Below are positions 8,221 through 16,841 of a stretch of 64,000 nucleotides of DNA, one piece after another. A program made the translations under genes and the position numbers. The notes beneath the pieces were generated by a model that was not told the origin of the DNA, made no database searches, and saw nothing but the letters and a program-made list of their open reading frames with translations. Within the stretch, counting starts at the first letter, position 1. Every line of letters starts with the position of its first letter. This DNA is from Reyranella aquatilis. GTDB taxonomy: Bacteria > Pseudomonadota > Alphaproteobacteria > Reyranellales > Reyranellaceae. The stretch spans positions 62,001 to 126,000 of the forward strand of contig NZ_JAJISD010000003.1 in assembly GCF_020880995.1 (NCBI RefSeq), read 5' to 3'.

Positions 8221-9429
8221 TCAGCCCTCGCCGCGCACGAGATCGTAGGGATCGCGCCGGCTGGCGCGCCACGCCGGATAGAGCGAACCCAGCGCGCCGA
8301 TGATCGAGGCCATCACGACCGCAAGCATCGCCACGGCCACCATGTGCGGCCCGTCGAGCCAGACGAAGGGCACGCCGATGGTCTCGAGGTAGTAGACCAG
8401 CGAGCGTTCGTAGAGGCGCATCACCAGGATCCCAAGCACGACGCCCAGCGCACCGCCGGCACCGGTGGCGATCATCGCCTCGATGACCATCATGCCGACG
8501 ATCTGCCCGCGCCGGGCGCCGACCGCCTTCAACAGGCCGAGCTCGCCGCGGCGCTCCGTGACGATCGCCGAGAAGAGCACGCTGACCATGAGGGCGGTGC
8601 TGGCGAACATCAGCACCATCAGCGCCAGGATGCCGTCGAGCAGCGCCGCCAGCCCCTGGCGGATGCCGCTCATGGTCGAATCCCCTGTCACGACGCGAAC
8701 GCCCTTCACGGTCGACAGGATGGCGAACCGAGCCTGCAGCGGCGTGGCGCCGGGCGCCAGTTCCACCAGGAAGCCGCTGACCTTGCCCTGCTGCAGCGCG
8801 GCCGGCGGGCCGTTGGGTCCATGGACCGATCCCGCCAGCGCCTCCAGTGTGGCGAAGCTCATGAACACGCCGCGCTCGTGCGTGCCGACGCCGGTCTTCC
8901 CGAGCCGTCCGTAAACTGTATGCGCCTTGCCGAAGATCAGCAGCTCCGACCCGAGCGGCGCGGTGCGGCCGGCACCCAGGATGACGTCGCCCGGCCGCAG
9001 GTCGCGGTTCAGCTTCTCGACCAGCCAGGGCTGCACCGTGAAGTCGAGTGCCGGCTCGAAGCCGATGAGATCGACCGAATCGTGATGGCTGCCGATGCCG
9101 GAATGCTCGACGCGCGCGATCTTCTGCGGGGCCGCGCGGTTCACGCTGGTGATCGCTGCCCGGGCGAACAGATCCTGGTCGAGCACGAGATCCGTGGGCT
9201 CGACCGTCAGCAGCGCCGCCGTGATGTTGGTGAGCGCGCCTTCGGGCACCACCATCATGTCGGCGCCCAGCCGGGTGAAGCCCACAGCCATGCTTCTGTC
9301 GATGCTGCGCATCAGCGTGGCGCCGGTGAAGACCACGCCGCTGGCCACCGCCACGGCCGCGATCAACAGAAGACTGCGGGCCTTGCGACGTCCGAGATTC
9401 TGCAGCGCCAGGCTGGCGAGCAGCCTCAA
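8221..9429 (-). CDS. ABC transporter permease, FtsX/MacB/LolC type
   Basis: A permease of about 402 residues with the FtsX-family layout: one N-terminal transmembrane helix right after an NLGRRKARS basic motif, a large periplasmic domain (about 45-260), then three C-terminal helices (about 270-390) ending in YPAWRASRRDPYDLVRGEG, the classic FtsX tail. An ATG at 9501 is in frame but would overlap the upstream propeller gene by 61 bases. The TTG at 9429 gives the normal family N-terminus and a 11-base gap to that gene's stop, so I prefer it; GTG-like alternatives are absent. It pairs with the ATPase at 7548-8216. Confidence 0.88.
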   Translation of the reverse strand: MRLLASLALQNLGRRKARSLLLIAAVAVASGVVFTGATLMRSIDRSMAVGFTRLGADMMVVPEGALTNITAALLTVEPTDLVLDQDLFARAAITSVNRAAPQKIARVEHSGIGSHHDSVDLIGFEPALDFTVQPWLVEKLNRDLRPGDVILGAGRTAPLGSELLIFGKAHTVYGRLGKTGVGTHERGVFMSFATLEALAGSVHGPNGPPAALQQGKVSGFLVELAPGATPLQARFAILSTVKGVRVVTGDSTMSGIRQGLAALLDGILALMVLMFASTALMVSVLFSAIVTERRGELGLLKAVGARRGQIVGMMVIEAMIATGAGGALGVVLGILVMRLYERSLVYYLETIGVPFVWLDGPHMVAVAMLAVVMASIIGALGSLYPAWRASRRDPYDLVRGEG

Positions 9430-9440
9430 GGCGTGCCCAC

Positions 9441-11270
9441 TCAGAGCGTACAGGAGCGCGTGTGCTTCATGTGCTCCAGCTTGGTCGGGATGATCACGCA
9501 ATCATGGTGCCCGCCGTTGCTCGGCAGGATGCCGATCAACGTGTCGGTCGAGGTGTCGATGACCGCGATGCCGCTCGACTGGCGCTGGAAGCCGCTGAAC
9601 GGCGTCAGCACGTACTTGCCGTCGTAGGTGATGGCGGGTGTCTGCAGGTCGGGCCCAATTCCCTGGATCTCCTTCAGGATCGTCCAGGTCTTGGTGTCGA
9701 CCACCATGATGCCGCTGGACGCCGGCGAGGGGTGCAGGATGGACAGGTAAAGCTTCGAACTGTCCATCGAGAAGACCATGTGGAACGGGTTCGGATACTT
9801 GCCGCGCCACAGCGGGTCCTCGACATGCGCCACCTTTCGCCACTTCGTGGGGTCGGGATCGGTGCAGGAAAAAACCGAGCAGTTGTTTTCCCGCAGATTG
9901 TTCATCATCACCAGGAACTTGCCGTCCGGCGAGAAGCCGATCTCGTGGCCCGGCGAGTGGATCTTGTCGAAGACGACCTTCCACGTGTCCTTGTCGACCT
10001 GCTCAACCTTGTACTGGTCCTGCGAATCCTTGTTGAACTGCAGGAAGGCGGCCGGCTCGAAATTCTTCTCGGGGTCGAGGATACAGATGCCGCCGCAGAG
10101 TCTCACCACCGTGGCAGCCCAGCGGCCTTCGGGATGCCAGATCGTGCCGTCGGCACCGGTCAGCGTCAGCGGCGCCTCGCCGGGCAGCGAGCCTTCCTCG
10201 ACGAACAGCTCGCCCATGGGCACCATTTCCCAGTCGATCTTGTTGCCCTTGGTGCCGCGGTAATTGTAGAGGCCGGTCTTCTCGTCCGGATAGATCTTCC
10301 GGATGGTGAGCGTGCCGCCCTTGATCCATGCGTTGCGCAACTCCGGCACGTTCGGCTCCCAGTCGAAGCGCAGCGCCGCCTTTACCCGCGAGGTGGTGCG
10401 GTCGAAGCAGGCGGCGATGTCCTTCTGGCCGTCGGTCACGAAATAGGACTGCGCATCCTTCGGGTTTACGGTGACATGCACGCCGAGCCCCAGTCCCGTC
10501 GTCTCCGAGACGTTCTCGATCATCTGCATCTGCGAGCCGTCGTAGCGCACGCGATAGATGTTGGTGCCGCCCGGCGCGTTCTCCGCCGTCACGTTGGTCG
10601 GGATGCCGTAGATCAGGGAGTTCTGGCCGCCCTGCGTCGAATTCACGAACTCGAAGTCGCGATAGGGATCGGAGCTCGGGAAGGCACAGAGATGATGGCT
10701 GATCGGATTGTAGTCGCCGTAGTTCCAGTACCAGATCGAGGCCAGCACGCGGTTCGAGTGTAGATCCATCGCGTAGGTGCCGCCGCCCATCTTGGTCGGG
10801 AGCAGGGCAACCCAGCGGCCGAGACCGCGTCCCTTGAGTTCGGACATCGAATCGACCGTCTCGCGCACGATCGGCGACTGCTGCGCGCCCGTGCCGGCGG
10901 CCTGCAGGATGCCGTTGTCCGAAGACGAGCCGCCGCCCATCGCATGATAGCCGAGCACGGCTACTTCGGCGGTCGCGGCCGTGCCGACGGCGACGTTGAG
11001 CATCGTGCGCCGGCTCATCTTCGTCTTGACCTTTGGCTTCGCGGCTTCCGCCTTGGCCTTCAGCGTCGCCTGTTCGTGTTTGGCGACGAGATAGGCCTGG
11101 AACTCCTCGCGATCCTTGGCGAGCACTTCTTCGTTGCGGCGCAGGAATTCGTCGATCGAACCCTGGCGCGAGGGAATGTTCGATTCCGAACTCGACGACA
11201 CGGGAGAAACGAGAGGCGGAACTTCCTGAGAAACCTTGGTGGCCGGTGTTTCTCGAGTGGGCTCAGTCAT
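9441..11270 (-). CDS. exported NosZ/thiocyanate-dehydrogenase-like seven-bladed beta-propeller, putative copper enzyme
   Basis: A 609-residue protein. A polar stretch of about 85 residues precedes a twin-arginine motif (SRRTMLN at 86-92) and a hydrophobic segment, so Tat export is likely. Residues 140-600 repeat propeller-blade signatures of the nitrous-oxide reductase type, e.g. GHEIGFSPDGKFLVMMNN at 441-458 and NPFHMVFSMDSSKLYLS at 494-510. The CuA cupredoxin domain of NosZ is missing. Histidines at 192-193, 265, 379, 442, 497 and 588-589 are candidate copper ligands; their spacing resembles the trinuclear-copper thiocyanate dehydrogenase (see findings). The start at 11270 has a GGGAG ribosome site; an upstream in-frame start at 11330 does not. 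First gene of an operon with a MacB-type ABC system. Specific activity unproven. Confidence 0.6.
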   Translation of the reverse strand: MTEPTRETPATKVSQEVPPLVSPVSSSSESNIPSRQGSIDEFLRRNEEVLAKDREEFQAYLVAKHEQATLKAKAEAAKPKVKTKMSRRTMLNVAVGTAATAEVAVLGYHAMGGGSSSDNGILQAAGTGAQQSPIVRETVDSMSELKGRGLGRWVALLPTKMGGGTYAMDLHSNRVLASIWYWNYGDYNPISHHLCAFPSSDPYRDFEFVNSTQGGQNSLIYGIPTNVTAENAPGGTNIYRVRYDGSQMQMIENVSETTGLGLGVHVTVNPKDAQSYFVTDGQKDIAACFDRTTSRVKAALRFDWEPNVPELRNAWIKGGTLTIRKIYPDEKTGLYNYRGTKGNKIDWEMVPMGELFVEEGSLPGEAPLTLTGADGTIWHPEGRWAATVVRLCGGICILDPEKNFEPAAFLQFNKDSQDQYKVEQVDKDTWKVVFDKIHSPGHEIGFSPDGKFLVMMNNLRENNCSVFSCTDPDPTKWRKVAHVEDPLWRGKYPNPFHMVFSMDSSKLYLSILHPSPASSGIMVVDTKTWTILKEIQGIGPDLQTPAITYDGKYVLTPFSGFQRQSSGIAVIDTSTDTLIGILPSNGGHHDCVIIPTKLEHMKHTRSCTL

Positions 11271-11404
11271 CCGCTGCACTCCCTGATTCACAATGTACGC
11301 GAAGTCTAGACACGACTCGCCGCGAAACACAGGCAGAAAATTGCAGTGCTGACCGCTGATTTCGTTTTGGTTCGCGGTTAGGCTCTTCCTGAAGGAGTGC
11401 GTCG

Positions 11405-12103
11405 ATGGATTATGCCGTCATCATCTCCGCGATCGTGCTCGGCCTTTCCGTGTTGGCCACCGGCGCGAAGTTCATCGACTGGTTCCTCCATTCGGATCCC
11501 AAGACGATGGTGCGCACCATCCGATGGATGCTGCTGCTGCTGGTGATCGCGGCCATTCCACTCCTGGTGATGTTGATCGCGCGCGAACAGTACGCGGCCG
11601 CGATGCTGCTCGGCGCGGCGATGATCGTCGTGCCCACGTTTCTCAAGTGGCGCGCGATCCTGATGCCGCTGCGCGCCGCCTTCGCCCTCTTCCGGACAAA
11701 GCCACCGCCTTTCGAAATGCCACCAGTCTGGCAGGAGTCGGCCGCGCCCGATCCGCGCGCCGTGCAGCACGCGGCGGCGCTGCTCGAAGCCTATCTGAAG
11801 CATGCGACTTCGCCCGCGTCACCCCAGCGACAGATTTCCTTTACGCCCGACGACCAGGACGACGCCGGCATGGCCGTGAAGGAGGCACTCGACGTGCTGG
11901 GCCTCGCGGAGGGCGCGGATCTCGCGAGCGTTCACGTCGCCCACCGTCGTCTCATGCGCGGCGCCGATCCCGATACCGGCGGTTCGCCGTATCTCGCCGC
12001 CCGGATCGACGAAGCCCGCGACGTGCTGGTGGCAGCGCTGCGACGGCAGGCCAGGCCTGCCACCATCGAATCGCCTGGACGGCCGCGCCTGCTGAAAGGA
12101 TAG
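11405..12103 (+). CDS. membrane protein with degenerate C-terminal J domain
   Basis: A 232-residue protein. Two or three hydrophobic segments (about 4-20, 42-58 and 64-80) anchor a cytosolic tail. Residues 155-212 read as a TIM14/DjlC-like J domain: EALDVLGLAEGADLASV, then AHRRLMRG, then DPDTGGSPYLAARIDEARDVL. The invariant HPD that stimulates Hsp70 is DPD here (188-190), so canonical DnaK activation is doubtful. The start has a strong GAAGGAG ribosome site. It is divergent from the propeller operon across 134 bases and is followed by a HIT-family gene. Confidence 0.75.
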   Translation: MDYAVIISAIVLGLSVLATGAKFIDWFLHSDPKTMVRTIRWMLLLLVIAAIPLLVMLIAREQYAAAMLLGAAMIVVPTFLKWRAILMPLRAAFALFRTKPPPFEMPPVWQESAAPDPRAVQHAAALLEAYLKHATSPASPQRQISFTPDDQDDAGMAVKEALDVLGLAEGADLASVHVAHRRLMRGADPDTGGSPYLAARIDEARDVLVAALRRQARPATIESPGRPRLLKG

Positions 12104-12192
12104 CGCCGTGCGAATTCGGGCGGCGTTTTGGCGTTCTGCCTGGGCGGCAACCTTCCCTATATAGGAGGTCCCCGCTTCTTCCGGAGCCCACC

Positions 12193-12597
12193 ATGTCCGC
12201 GCCTGACTCGATGATCGCCGCCTACGACCGCAGCAACGTCTTCGCCCGCATCCTGCGCGGCGAGTTGCCGTGCCGGAAGGTGTACGAGGACGAGTTCGTG
12301 CTGGCCTTCCACGACATCGCGCCGCTGGCGCCCGTGCACGTGCTGGTGATCCCCAAGGGCGAGTATGTCAGCCAGGCGGATTTCGGCGCCAGGGCGCCGG
12401 CGGAGATGATCGTCGGCTTCTGGCGTGCCGTCTCGAAGATCGCGCGCGATCTCGGCCTCGATCCCGAAGGCTATCGCATCGTGGCCAACCACGGACCCAA
12501 TGGCGGGCAGCTGGTGTTCCATTTCCACGTCCACATCTTCGGCGGCGGAATCATGGGCCATTCGACAGGCATGCCGAAGCCGGACAAGCAGGCTTGA
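12193..12597 (+). CDS. HIT-family nucleotide hydrolase/transferase
   Basis: A 134-residue histidine-triad protein of the Hint/PKCI branch. The N-terminus has NVFARILRGELPCRKVYED, with one zinc-type cysteine position, DIAPLAPVHVLVIPKGEY in the middle and the catalytic triad HFHVHIFGG at about 115-123. Hint enzymes hydrolyse AMP-lysine or other nucleoside phosphoramidates. The ATG at 12193 is chosen because the family N-terminus begins there; the longer frame upstream is an overlap with the previous gene. Its TGA overlaps the TTG start of the following exported hydrolase. Confidence 0.92.
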   Translation: MSAPDSMIAAYDRSNVFARILRGELPCRKVYEDEFVLAFHDIAPLAPVHVLVIPKGEYVSQADFGARAPAEMIVGFWRAVSKIARDLGLDPEGYRIVANHGPNGGQLVFHFHVHIFGGGIMGHSTGMPKPDKQA

Positions 12598-13655
12598 TCC
12601 GACGGCGCGCCCTGCTGGGTGCCGGTGCGTTGCTTCCCGGCGCCGCGTGGGCGCAGGCGCAGGACCGGAGACGGACGCCGCAGTCGCTGACCGAGAGCGG
12701 CTGGTACGCGAAGGGCAGGACCAAGACGCGAGCGGTGCGCTTCGCCGGCACCGGCGGCGTCAGCCTGGCCGGTACGCTGCTGATGCCGTTGTTCAGCGAG
12801 ATCCAGTACGTGCCGGGCATCGTGCTGGTCGCCGGCAGCGGACCGACCGATCGCGACGGCAACAACCCGCTGGCGCCGGATCGCATCGATCTCCTGAGGG
12901 AGATCGCCGAGTTGCTCGCGCGCAACGGCATCGCCTCGCTGCGCTACGACAAGCGCGGCATCGGCCAGTCGACGCCACGGCCGCGCGGCTCGCTGGAGGA
13001 GCAGGAGGCGTTCTTCGCCTGGGACAATTTCGTGGGCGACGTCGAGGCCGCGCATGCCGAACTGCTGCGTCACGACGAGATCAAACCCTATGCGACGGCG
13101 CTGCTGGGCCACAGCGAGGGCGGCCTGCTGGCTCTTGCCGCAAGCCGGGCATTGGCCACGAGGAAGCTGCATGCGCTGGTCCTGGCCGCCACGCCGGGCC
13201 GCAAGCTCGAGGACATCTTGCAGGCGCAGATCGCGCGCGATGCGCCGCCGTCGCTGCGCCTGCCCACCGATCGCGCGATCGCCGCCATCCTCGAGACCGG
13301 CCGCGTGCCGAACAACCTGCCGCCCGAACTGCAGCTCCTCTTCCCGCTCTATGCCGGACCCTTCCTGAAAAGCCTCATGTCGTTCGATCCCGCGGCGGCG
13401 CTCGCCGAAAGCCGCCTGCCCTGCCTGCTCGTCCAGGGCGGCGCCGACCGGCAGGTGGTGCCGATGGAGGACGTGCAGCCCCTGATCGACGCGCTGCGGA
13501 CCCGCAACATATCCGGCGAGGCCGTGGTGATCCCGCAGGTCAGCCACAATCTCAAGACGGTGACCGGTCCGGCCGATCCGGGGTTCGGCGGCCCGCTCTC
13601 GCCGGCCGTCGCCGGCACGCTGCTCAAGTGGCTGGTGCCGGCGCTCGGCGCTTGA
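12594..13655 (+). CDS. exported alpha/beta hydrolase
   Basis: A 353-residue protein starting at a TTG that overlaps the HIT-gene stop (TTGA), hence translationally coupled. Residues 1-22 form a signal peptide with a triple arginine (RRRALLGAGALLPGAAWAQA), Tat- or Sec-type. The core has the oxyanion strand VLVAGSGPTDRDGNN, the nucleophile elbow LLGHSEGG near residue 172, and a late QVSHNL histidine. GPTDRDGN and RYDKRGIGQS are typical of the YitV/dienelactone-hydrolase-like secreted branch. Substrate unknown. It ends 49 bases before the TauD-type gene. Confidence 0.85.
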   Translation: MIRRRALLGAGALLPGAAWAQAQDRRRTPQSLTESGWYAKGRTKTRAVRFAGTGGVSLAGTLLMPLFSEIQYVPGIVLVAGSGPTDRDGNNPLAPDRIDLLREIAELLARNGIASLRYDKRGIGQSTPRPRGSLEEQEAFFAWDNFVGDVEAAHAELLRHDEIKPYATALLGHSEGGLLALAASRALATRKLHALVLAATPGRKLEDILQAQIARDAPPSLRLPTDRAIAAILETGRVPNNLPPELQLLFPLYAGPFLKSLMSFDPAAALAESRLPCLLVQGGADRQVVPMEDVQPLIDALRTRNISGEAVVIPQVSHNLKTVTGPADPGFGGPLSPAVAGTLLKWLVPALGA

Positions 13656-13704
13656 TCGACCCGCGCGACCGGCCGATCATCGCGGCAAAGCCGGAGAACA
13701 AGAC

Positions 13705-14571
13705 ATGGCCGTAACAGTACGTCCCGTGACCGATGCCGTCGGAGCGGAAATCCTCGGAGTCGACCTGCGCAACTTCAGCGACGAGGAGTTCGCTGCCATC
13801 GAGCGCGCCTGGTATGCGCACTCGATGATCCTGCTGCGCGGGCAGCAGCTCAGCGACGACCACCTGCTGGCCTTCAGCCGCCGCTTCGGCGAGCTCGACC
13901 CGCCGCCCAACCAGGAACGCGGCCGCATCAGCCCGCCGGGCTATCCCGACATCTATGTCGTCTCGAACGTGCTCGACACCAAGGGCGATCCGATCGGCGC
14001 GCTGGGCGACGGCGAGGCGGTCTGGCACACCGACATGAGCTACCTCGACGTGCCGCCCGATGCCTCGATGCTCTATTCGCTGGAGATTCCGCCGACCGGC
14101 GGCAACACCTGGTTCACCAGCATGCAGGCCGCCTGCGACGCCCTGCCCGCGGCCCTGCGGGCGAAGATCGAGGGCCGCCGCGTGAAGCACGACGGCACCT
14201 ACAATTCCGGCGGCTTCCTGCGCAAGGGCGTCACGCCGACCGACGACCCGATGGTCGCGCCCGGTGCCTGGCATCCGGCCATCCTGCGCCACCCAGTGAA
14301 CGGCCGCGCGACGCTCTATCTCGGACGCCGCCGCAATTCCTACGTTGAGGGCTACACGAAGGCCGAATCCGACGCGGTGCTGGAGGAGCTGTGGGCGCAC
14401 GTCACGCAGCCGCGCTTCATCTACCAGCATGTCTGGAAGGTCGGCGACCTGGTGATGTGGGACAACCGCTCGACCATGCATCGCCGCGACCCGTTCGACA
14501 AGGCGGCGCGGCGCGTGATGCACCGTACCCAGATCAAGGGGACGACGAAGCCGATCGCCTTCGCCGCCTGA
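13705..14571 (+). CDS. TauD/TfdA-family Fe(II)/2-oxoglutarate-dependent dioxygenase
   Basis: A 288-residue enzyme, standard length. The facial triad is intact: H108 and D110 in EAVWHTDMSY, and H259 in STMHRRDPFD. The 2-oxoglutarate-binding arginine is in the RRVMHRTQIKG segment just after. The family hydroxylates taurine, 2,4-D, alkyl sulfates and other small acids; which substrate is used here cannot be told. It is followed after 40 bases by an FAD-linked oxidase on the same strand, suggesting a two-step catabolic unit. No sulfonate transporter is adjacent; the SsuABC-like genes lie 21 kb away. Confidence 0.92.
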   Translation: MAVTVRPVTDAVGAEILGVDLRNFSDEEFAAIERAWYAHSMILLRGQQLSDDHLLAFSRRFGELDPPPNQERGRISPPGYPDIYVVSNVLDTKGDPIGALGDGEAVWHTDMSYLDVPPDASMLYSLEIPPTGGNTWFTSMQAACDALPAALRAKIEGRRVKHDGTYNSGGFLRKGVTPTDDPMVAPGAWHPAILRHPVNGRATLYLGRRRNSYVEGYTKAESDAVLEELWAHVTQPRFIYQHVWKVGDLVMWDNRSTMHRRDPFDKAARRVMHRTQIKGTTKPIAFAA

Positions 14572-14611
14572 AGGACGAAAGCAAGACAATGAACAAGTCT
14601 CCGGAGGAAAC

Positions 14612-16204
14612 ATGCGGCGGCAGAAGAAGTTCTATGCCTGGGGTTACGCCGACGAGGACCTGACTCCCGACGAGATCCGGCCCTGGGAAGCGGAGATCGC
14701 CCAGCGCTACGGCCTCTCCGGCTTCGACGTGAAGCCGCCGCCCAAGGCGGACGAGATCGAATTGCGCAAGAGCCGGGTCGAGGTGCCGTCGGCGCTGCAG
14801 GCGATGGTGCGCACCGATCACCTGACGCGGCTGGAGCACAGCTACGGCAAGGCGGGCTTCGACACGCTGCGCATGTTCATGCGCTCCGTGCCCAACCCGC
14901 CCGACGCGGTGGCCTTCCCCGAGACCGAGGAGGACATCGCGAAGATCCTCGACTGGTGCGGCCGCATCGGCGCCAAGGCGATCCCCTATGGCGGCGGCTC
15001 CTCCGTCGTGAAGGGCATCGAGCCCTCGGCCGCCTTCGACAGGGTGGTGACGATCTCGACGCGCCACATGGACAAGGTGCTGGAGGTCGATGCGGTGAGC
15101 CAGGCGGCGCGCATCCAGGGCGGCATCTACGGGCCCGCGATCGAGGATGCGCTGCGCGACACGCCGTTCACCATGCGCCACTACATGCAGGCCTATCGCT
15201 GCTCGACCCTGGGCGGCTGGATCGCCACCCGCTCGGGCGGCCACTACGCGACGCTCTACACCCACATCGACGATTTCGTGGAGAGCACGCGCGTCGTGAC
15301 GCCCGAGGGGACGCTGGAGACGCGCCGCCTGCCCGGTTCCGGCGCCGGCCCCAGCCCCGACCGGATGTTCATCGGCTCCGAGGGCATTCTCGGCATCATC
15401 ACCGAGGCCTGGGTGCGCCTGCGCAAGAAGCCGACTTTCCGTGCCTCGGCGAGCGTCCGCTTCCGCGACTTCCATGCCGGCGCCGACGCGGTGCGCGACA
15501 TCACGCAGGCCGGCCTCTATCCCGCCAACTGCCGCCTGCTCGAGGCGCGCGAGGCGCTGCCCGGAATCCCGTGGAGCAACGAGGAGGCCGTGCTGGTGCT
15601 GGCCTTCGAATCGCCCGACCATCCGCTCGACGCCTGGATGAAGCGCGCACTCGAAATCTGCGCAGCGCATGGCGGTGTCGCCGACCAGAGCGACGACGAC
15701 GAGAACGCGCATCGGTCGGGCGCGGCCGGCGCCTGGCGCAACAAGTTCATCCGCGCGCCGCACTATGGCGAGCATGCGGTGGCGCGCGGCATCCTCTCCT
15801 CGACCTTCGAGACCTCGATGACCTGGGAGCGCTATCGTGACTTCCATGCGAAGATCACGAAGCTGACGAAGGAGACCATCAAGGCCGTCACGGGCCGCGA
15901 GGGCACCGTCACCTGCCGCTTCACCCACGTCTATCCCGACGGGCCCTGCCTCTATTTCACGTTCGGCGGCCTGTTCGATCCGAAGAAGGATGCGCTGGCG
16001 CAGTTCATGGAGATCCTCTCGACCTGCACCGCCGCGACGGTGGAGCATGGCGGCACGACCACACACCATCACGCGGTGGGCCGCTTCCACCGGCCGTTCT
16101 ACGACCGACAGCGGCCCGAGCTGTTCGCGCGCGCCCTGCGCGGCGCCAAGCGCGAACTGGATCCGAAGGGGATGATGAACCCGGGCGTGCTGATCGATCC
16201 CTGA
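14612..16204 (+). CDS. FAD-linked oxidase, alkyl-DHAP-synthase-like (VAO/PCMH family)
   Basis: A 530-residue flavoenzyme of the vanillyl-alcohol-oxidase fold. The PP-loop is IPYGGGSSVVKG at 124-135, the second FAD element GIYGPAIEDALRDTPFTMRHYMQ around 175, STLGGWIATRSGGH around 198, and IGSEGILGIITEAWVRLRKKP near 253. The C-terminal cap has a triple-His element (TTTHHHAVGRFHRPFYDRQ) as in alkyl-dihydroxyacetone-phosphate synthases, ending in a DPKGMMNPGVLIDP tail shared with D-lactate and glycolate oxidases. A strong CGGAGGAAAC ribosome site fixes the start. Probably a 2-hydroxyacid or ether-lipid-type oxidoreductase, coupled to the dioxygenase upstream. Soluble. Confidence 0.87.
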   Translation: MRRQKKFYAWGYADEDLTPDEIRPWEAEIAQRYGLSGFDVKPPPKADEIELRKSRVEVPSALQAMVRTDHLTRLEHSYGKAGFDTLRMFMRSVPNPPDAVAFPETEEDIAKILDWCGRIGAKAIPYGGGSSVVKGIEPSAAFDRVVTISTRHMDKVLEVDAVSQAARIQGGIYGPAIEDALRDTPFTMRHYMQAYRCSTLGGWIATRSGGHYATLYTHIDDFVESTRVVTPEGTLETRRLPGSGAGPSPDRMFIGSEGILGIITEAWVRLRKKPTFRASASVRFRDFHAGADAVRDITQAGLYPANCRLLEAREALPGIPWSNEEAVLVLAFESPDHPLDAWMKRALEICAAHGGVADQSDDDENAHRSGAAGAWRNKFIRAPHYGEHAVARGILSSTFETSMTWERYRDFHAKITKLTKETIKAVTGREGTVTCRFTHVYPDGPCLYFTFGGLFDPKKDALAQFMEILSTCTAATVEHGGTTTHHHAVGRFHRPFYDRQRPELFARALRGAKRELDPKGMMNPGVLIDP

Positions 16205-16214
16205 CCGAGGCGCC

Positions 16215-16706
16215 TCAGTGCGCCGCCGCGACCGACCGCGGCAGGAAGAAGAACATCACCAGCACGTGGCGCACGAGCAGCAGCGCGCCCATGCCCACGC
16301 AGAAGAGACCGGCGGCGACGAGATAGTCGTCGACCTCGCCGGTGTAGATGATGGTGTTGGGGATCTTGATCAGCTCGATGCAGATCTCGGCCATCAGGCC
16401 GATGGAAAGCTGGCCGACGCCGTAATTGTGGCAGGCATGGTCGATCGCAGACTGCCATGCCTCGTCCGGGCCATCCAGCAGGCCGAAAATCTCGCGCAGC
16501 GTCCGGCGCTCCTCCAGGAGGACGCCCCAGCCGATCATGATGATGCCGATGCCGGTGACGATCTCCATCTCCTCCTTGAGGTCGGGCTTGCCCCACAACG
16601 CGTGGGAGACTTCGATTAGAGTGATGGTCATGGGGATGCAGATCAGGAGAGAGAGGAGACCGATCGTGAATCGAGACGTGAGAACGAACATGAGCGAACG
16701 GAACAT
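16215..16706 (-). CDS. inner-membrane protein of unknown function
   Basis: A 163-residue protein with about four hydrophobic segments (roughly 10-30, 47-64, 98-112 and 128-153) and a central acidic loop DGPDEAWQSAIDHACHNYG. I do not recognise the family. The ATG at 16706 has a GGAGAGAG ribosome site. It converges on the FAD oxidase with only 10 bases between stops, and is divergent from the bestrophin-like gene at 16842. Confidence 0.7.
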   Translation of the reverse strand: MFRSLMFVLTSRFTIGLLSLLICIPMTITLIEVSHALWGKPDLKEEMEIVTGIGIIMIGWGVLLEERRTLREIFGLLDGPDEAWQSAIDHACHNYGVGQLSIGLMAEICIELIKIPNTIIYTGEVDDYLVAAGLFCVGMGALLLVRHVLVMFFFLPRSVAAAH

Positions 16707-16841
16707 CGGCTACTCTCTCCAGGGCGGTCGTCAGCAACCGGCGGCCGCGACCTCCCGACCCTAGTCGAGCGCGCCATTCGGGAGCAATCTCGTAAATTGC
16801 GCGCCCACTGAAATTGTTAGCGTCAACTGCGGCACCTGAAG

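Noticed and set aside
9441..11270. A genuine nitrous-oxide reductase (NosZ)
   Set aside because: The CuA cupredoxin domain and the nos accessory genes are missing and the ligand spacing fits thiocyanate dehydrogenase better.
13656..13704. Missing terminator between the hydrolase and the dioxygenase taken as one operon
   Set aside because: The 49-base gap shows no hairpin and no overlap, so I cannot say whether they share a transcript.
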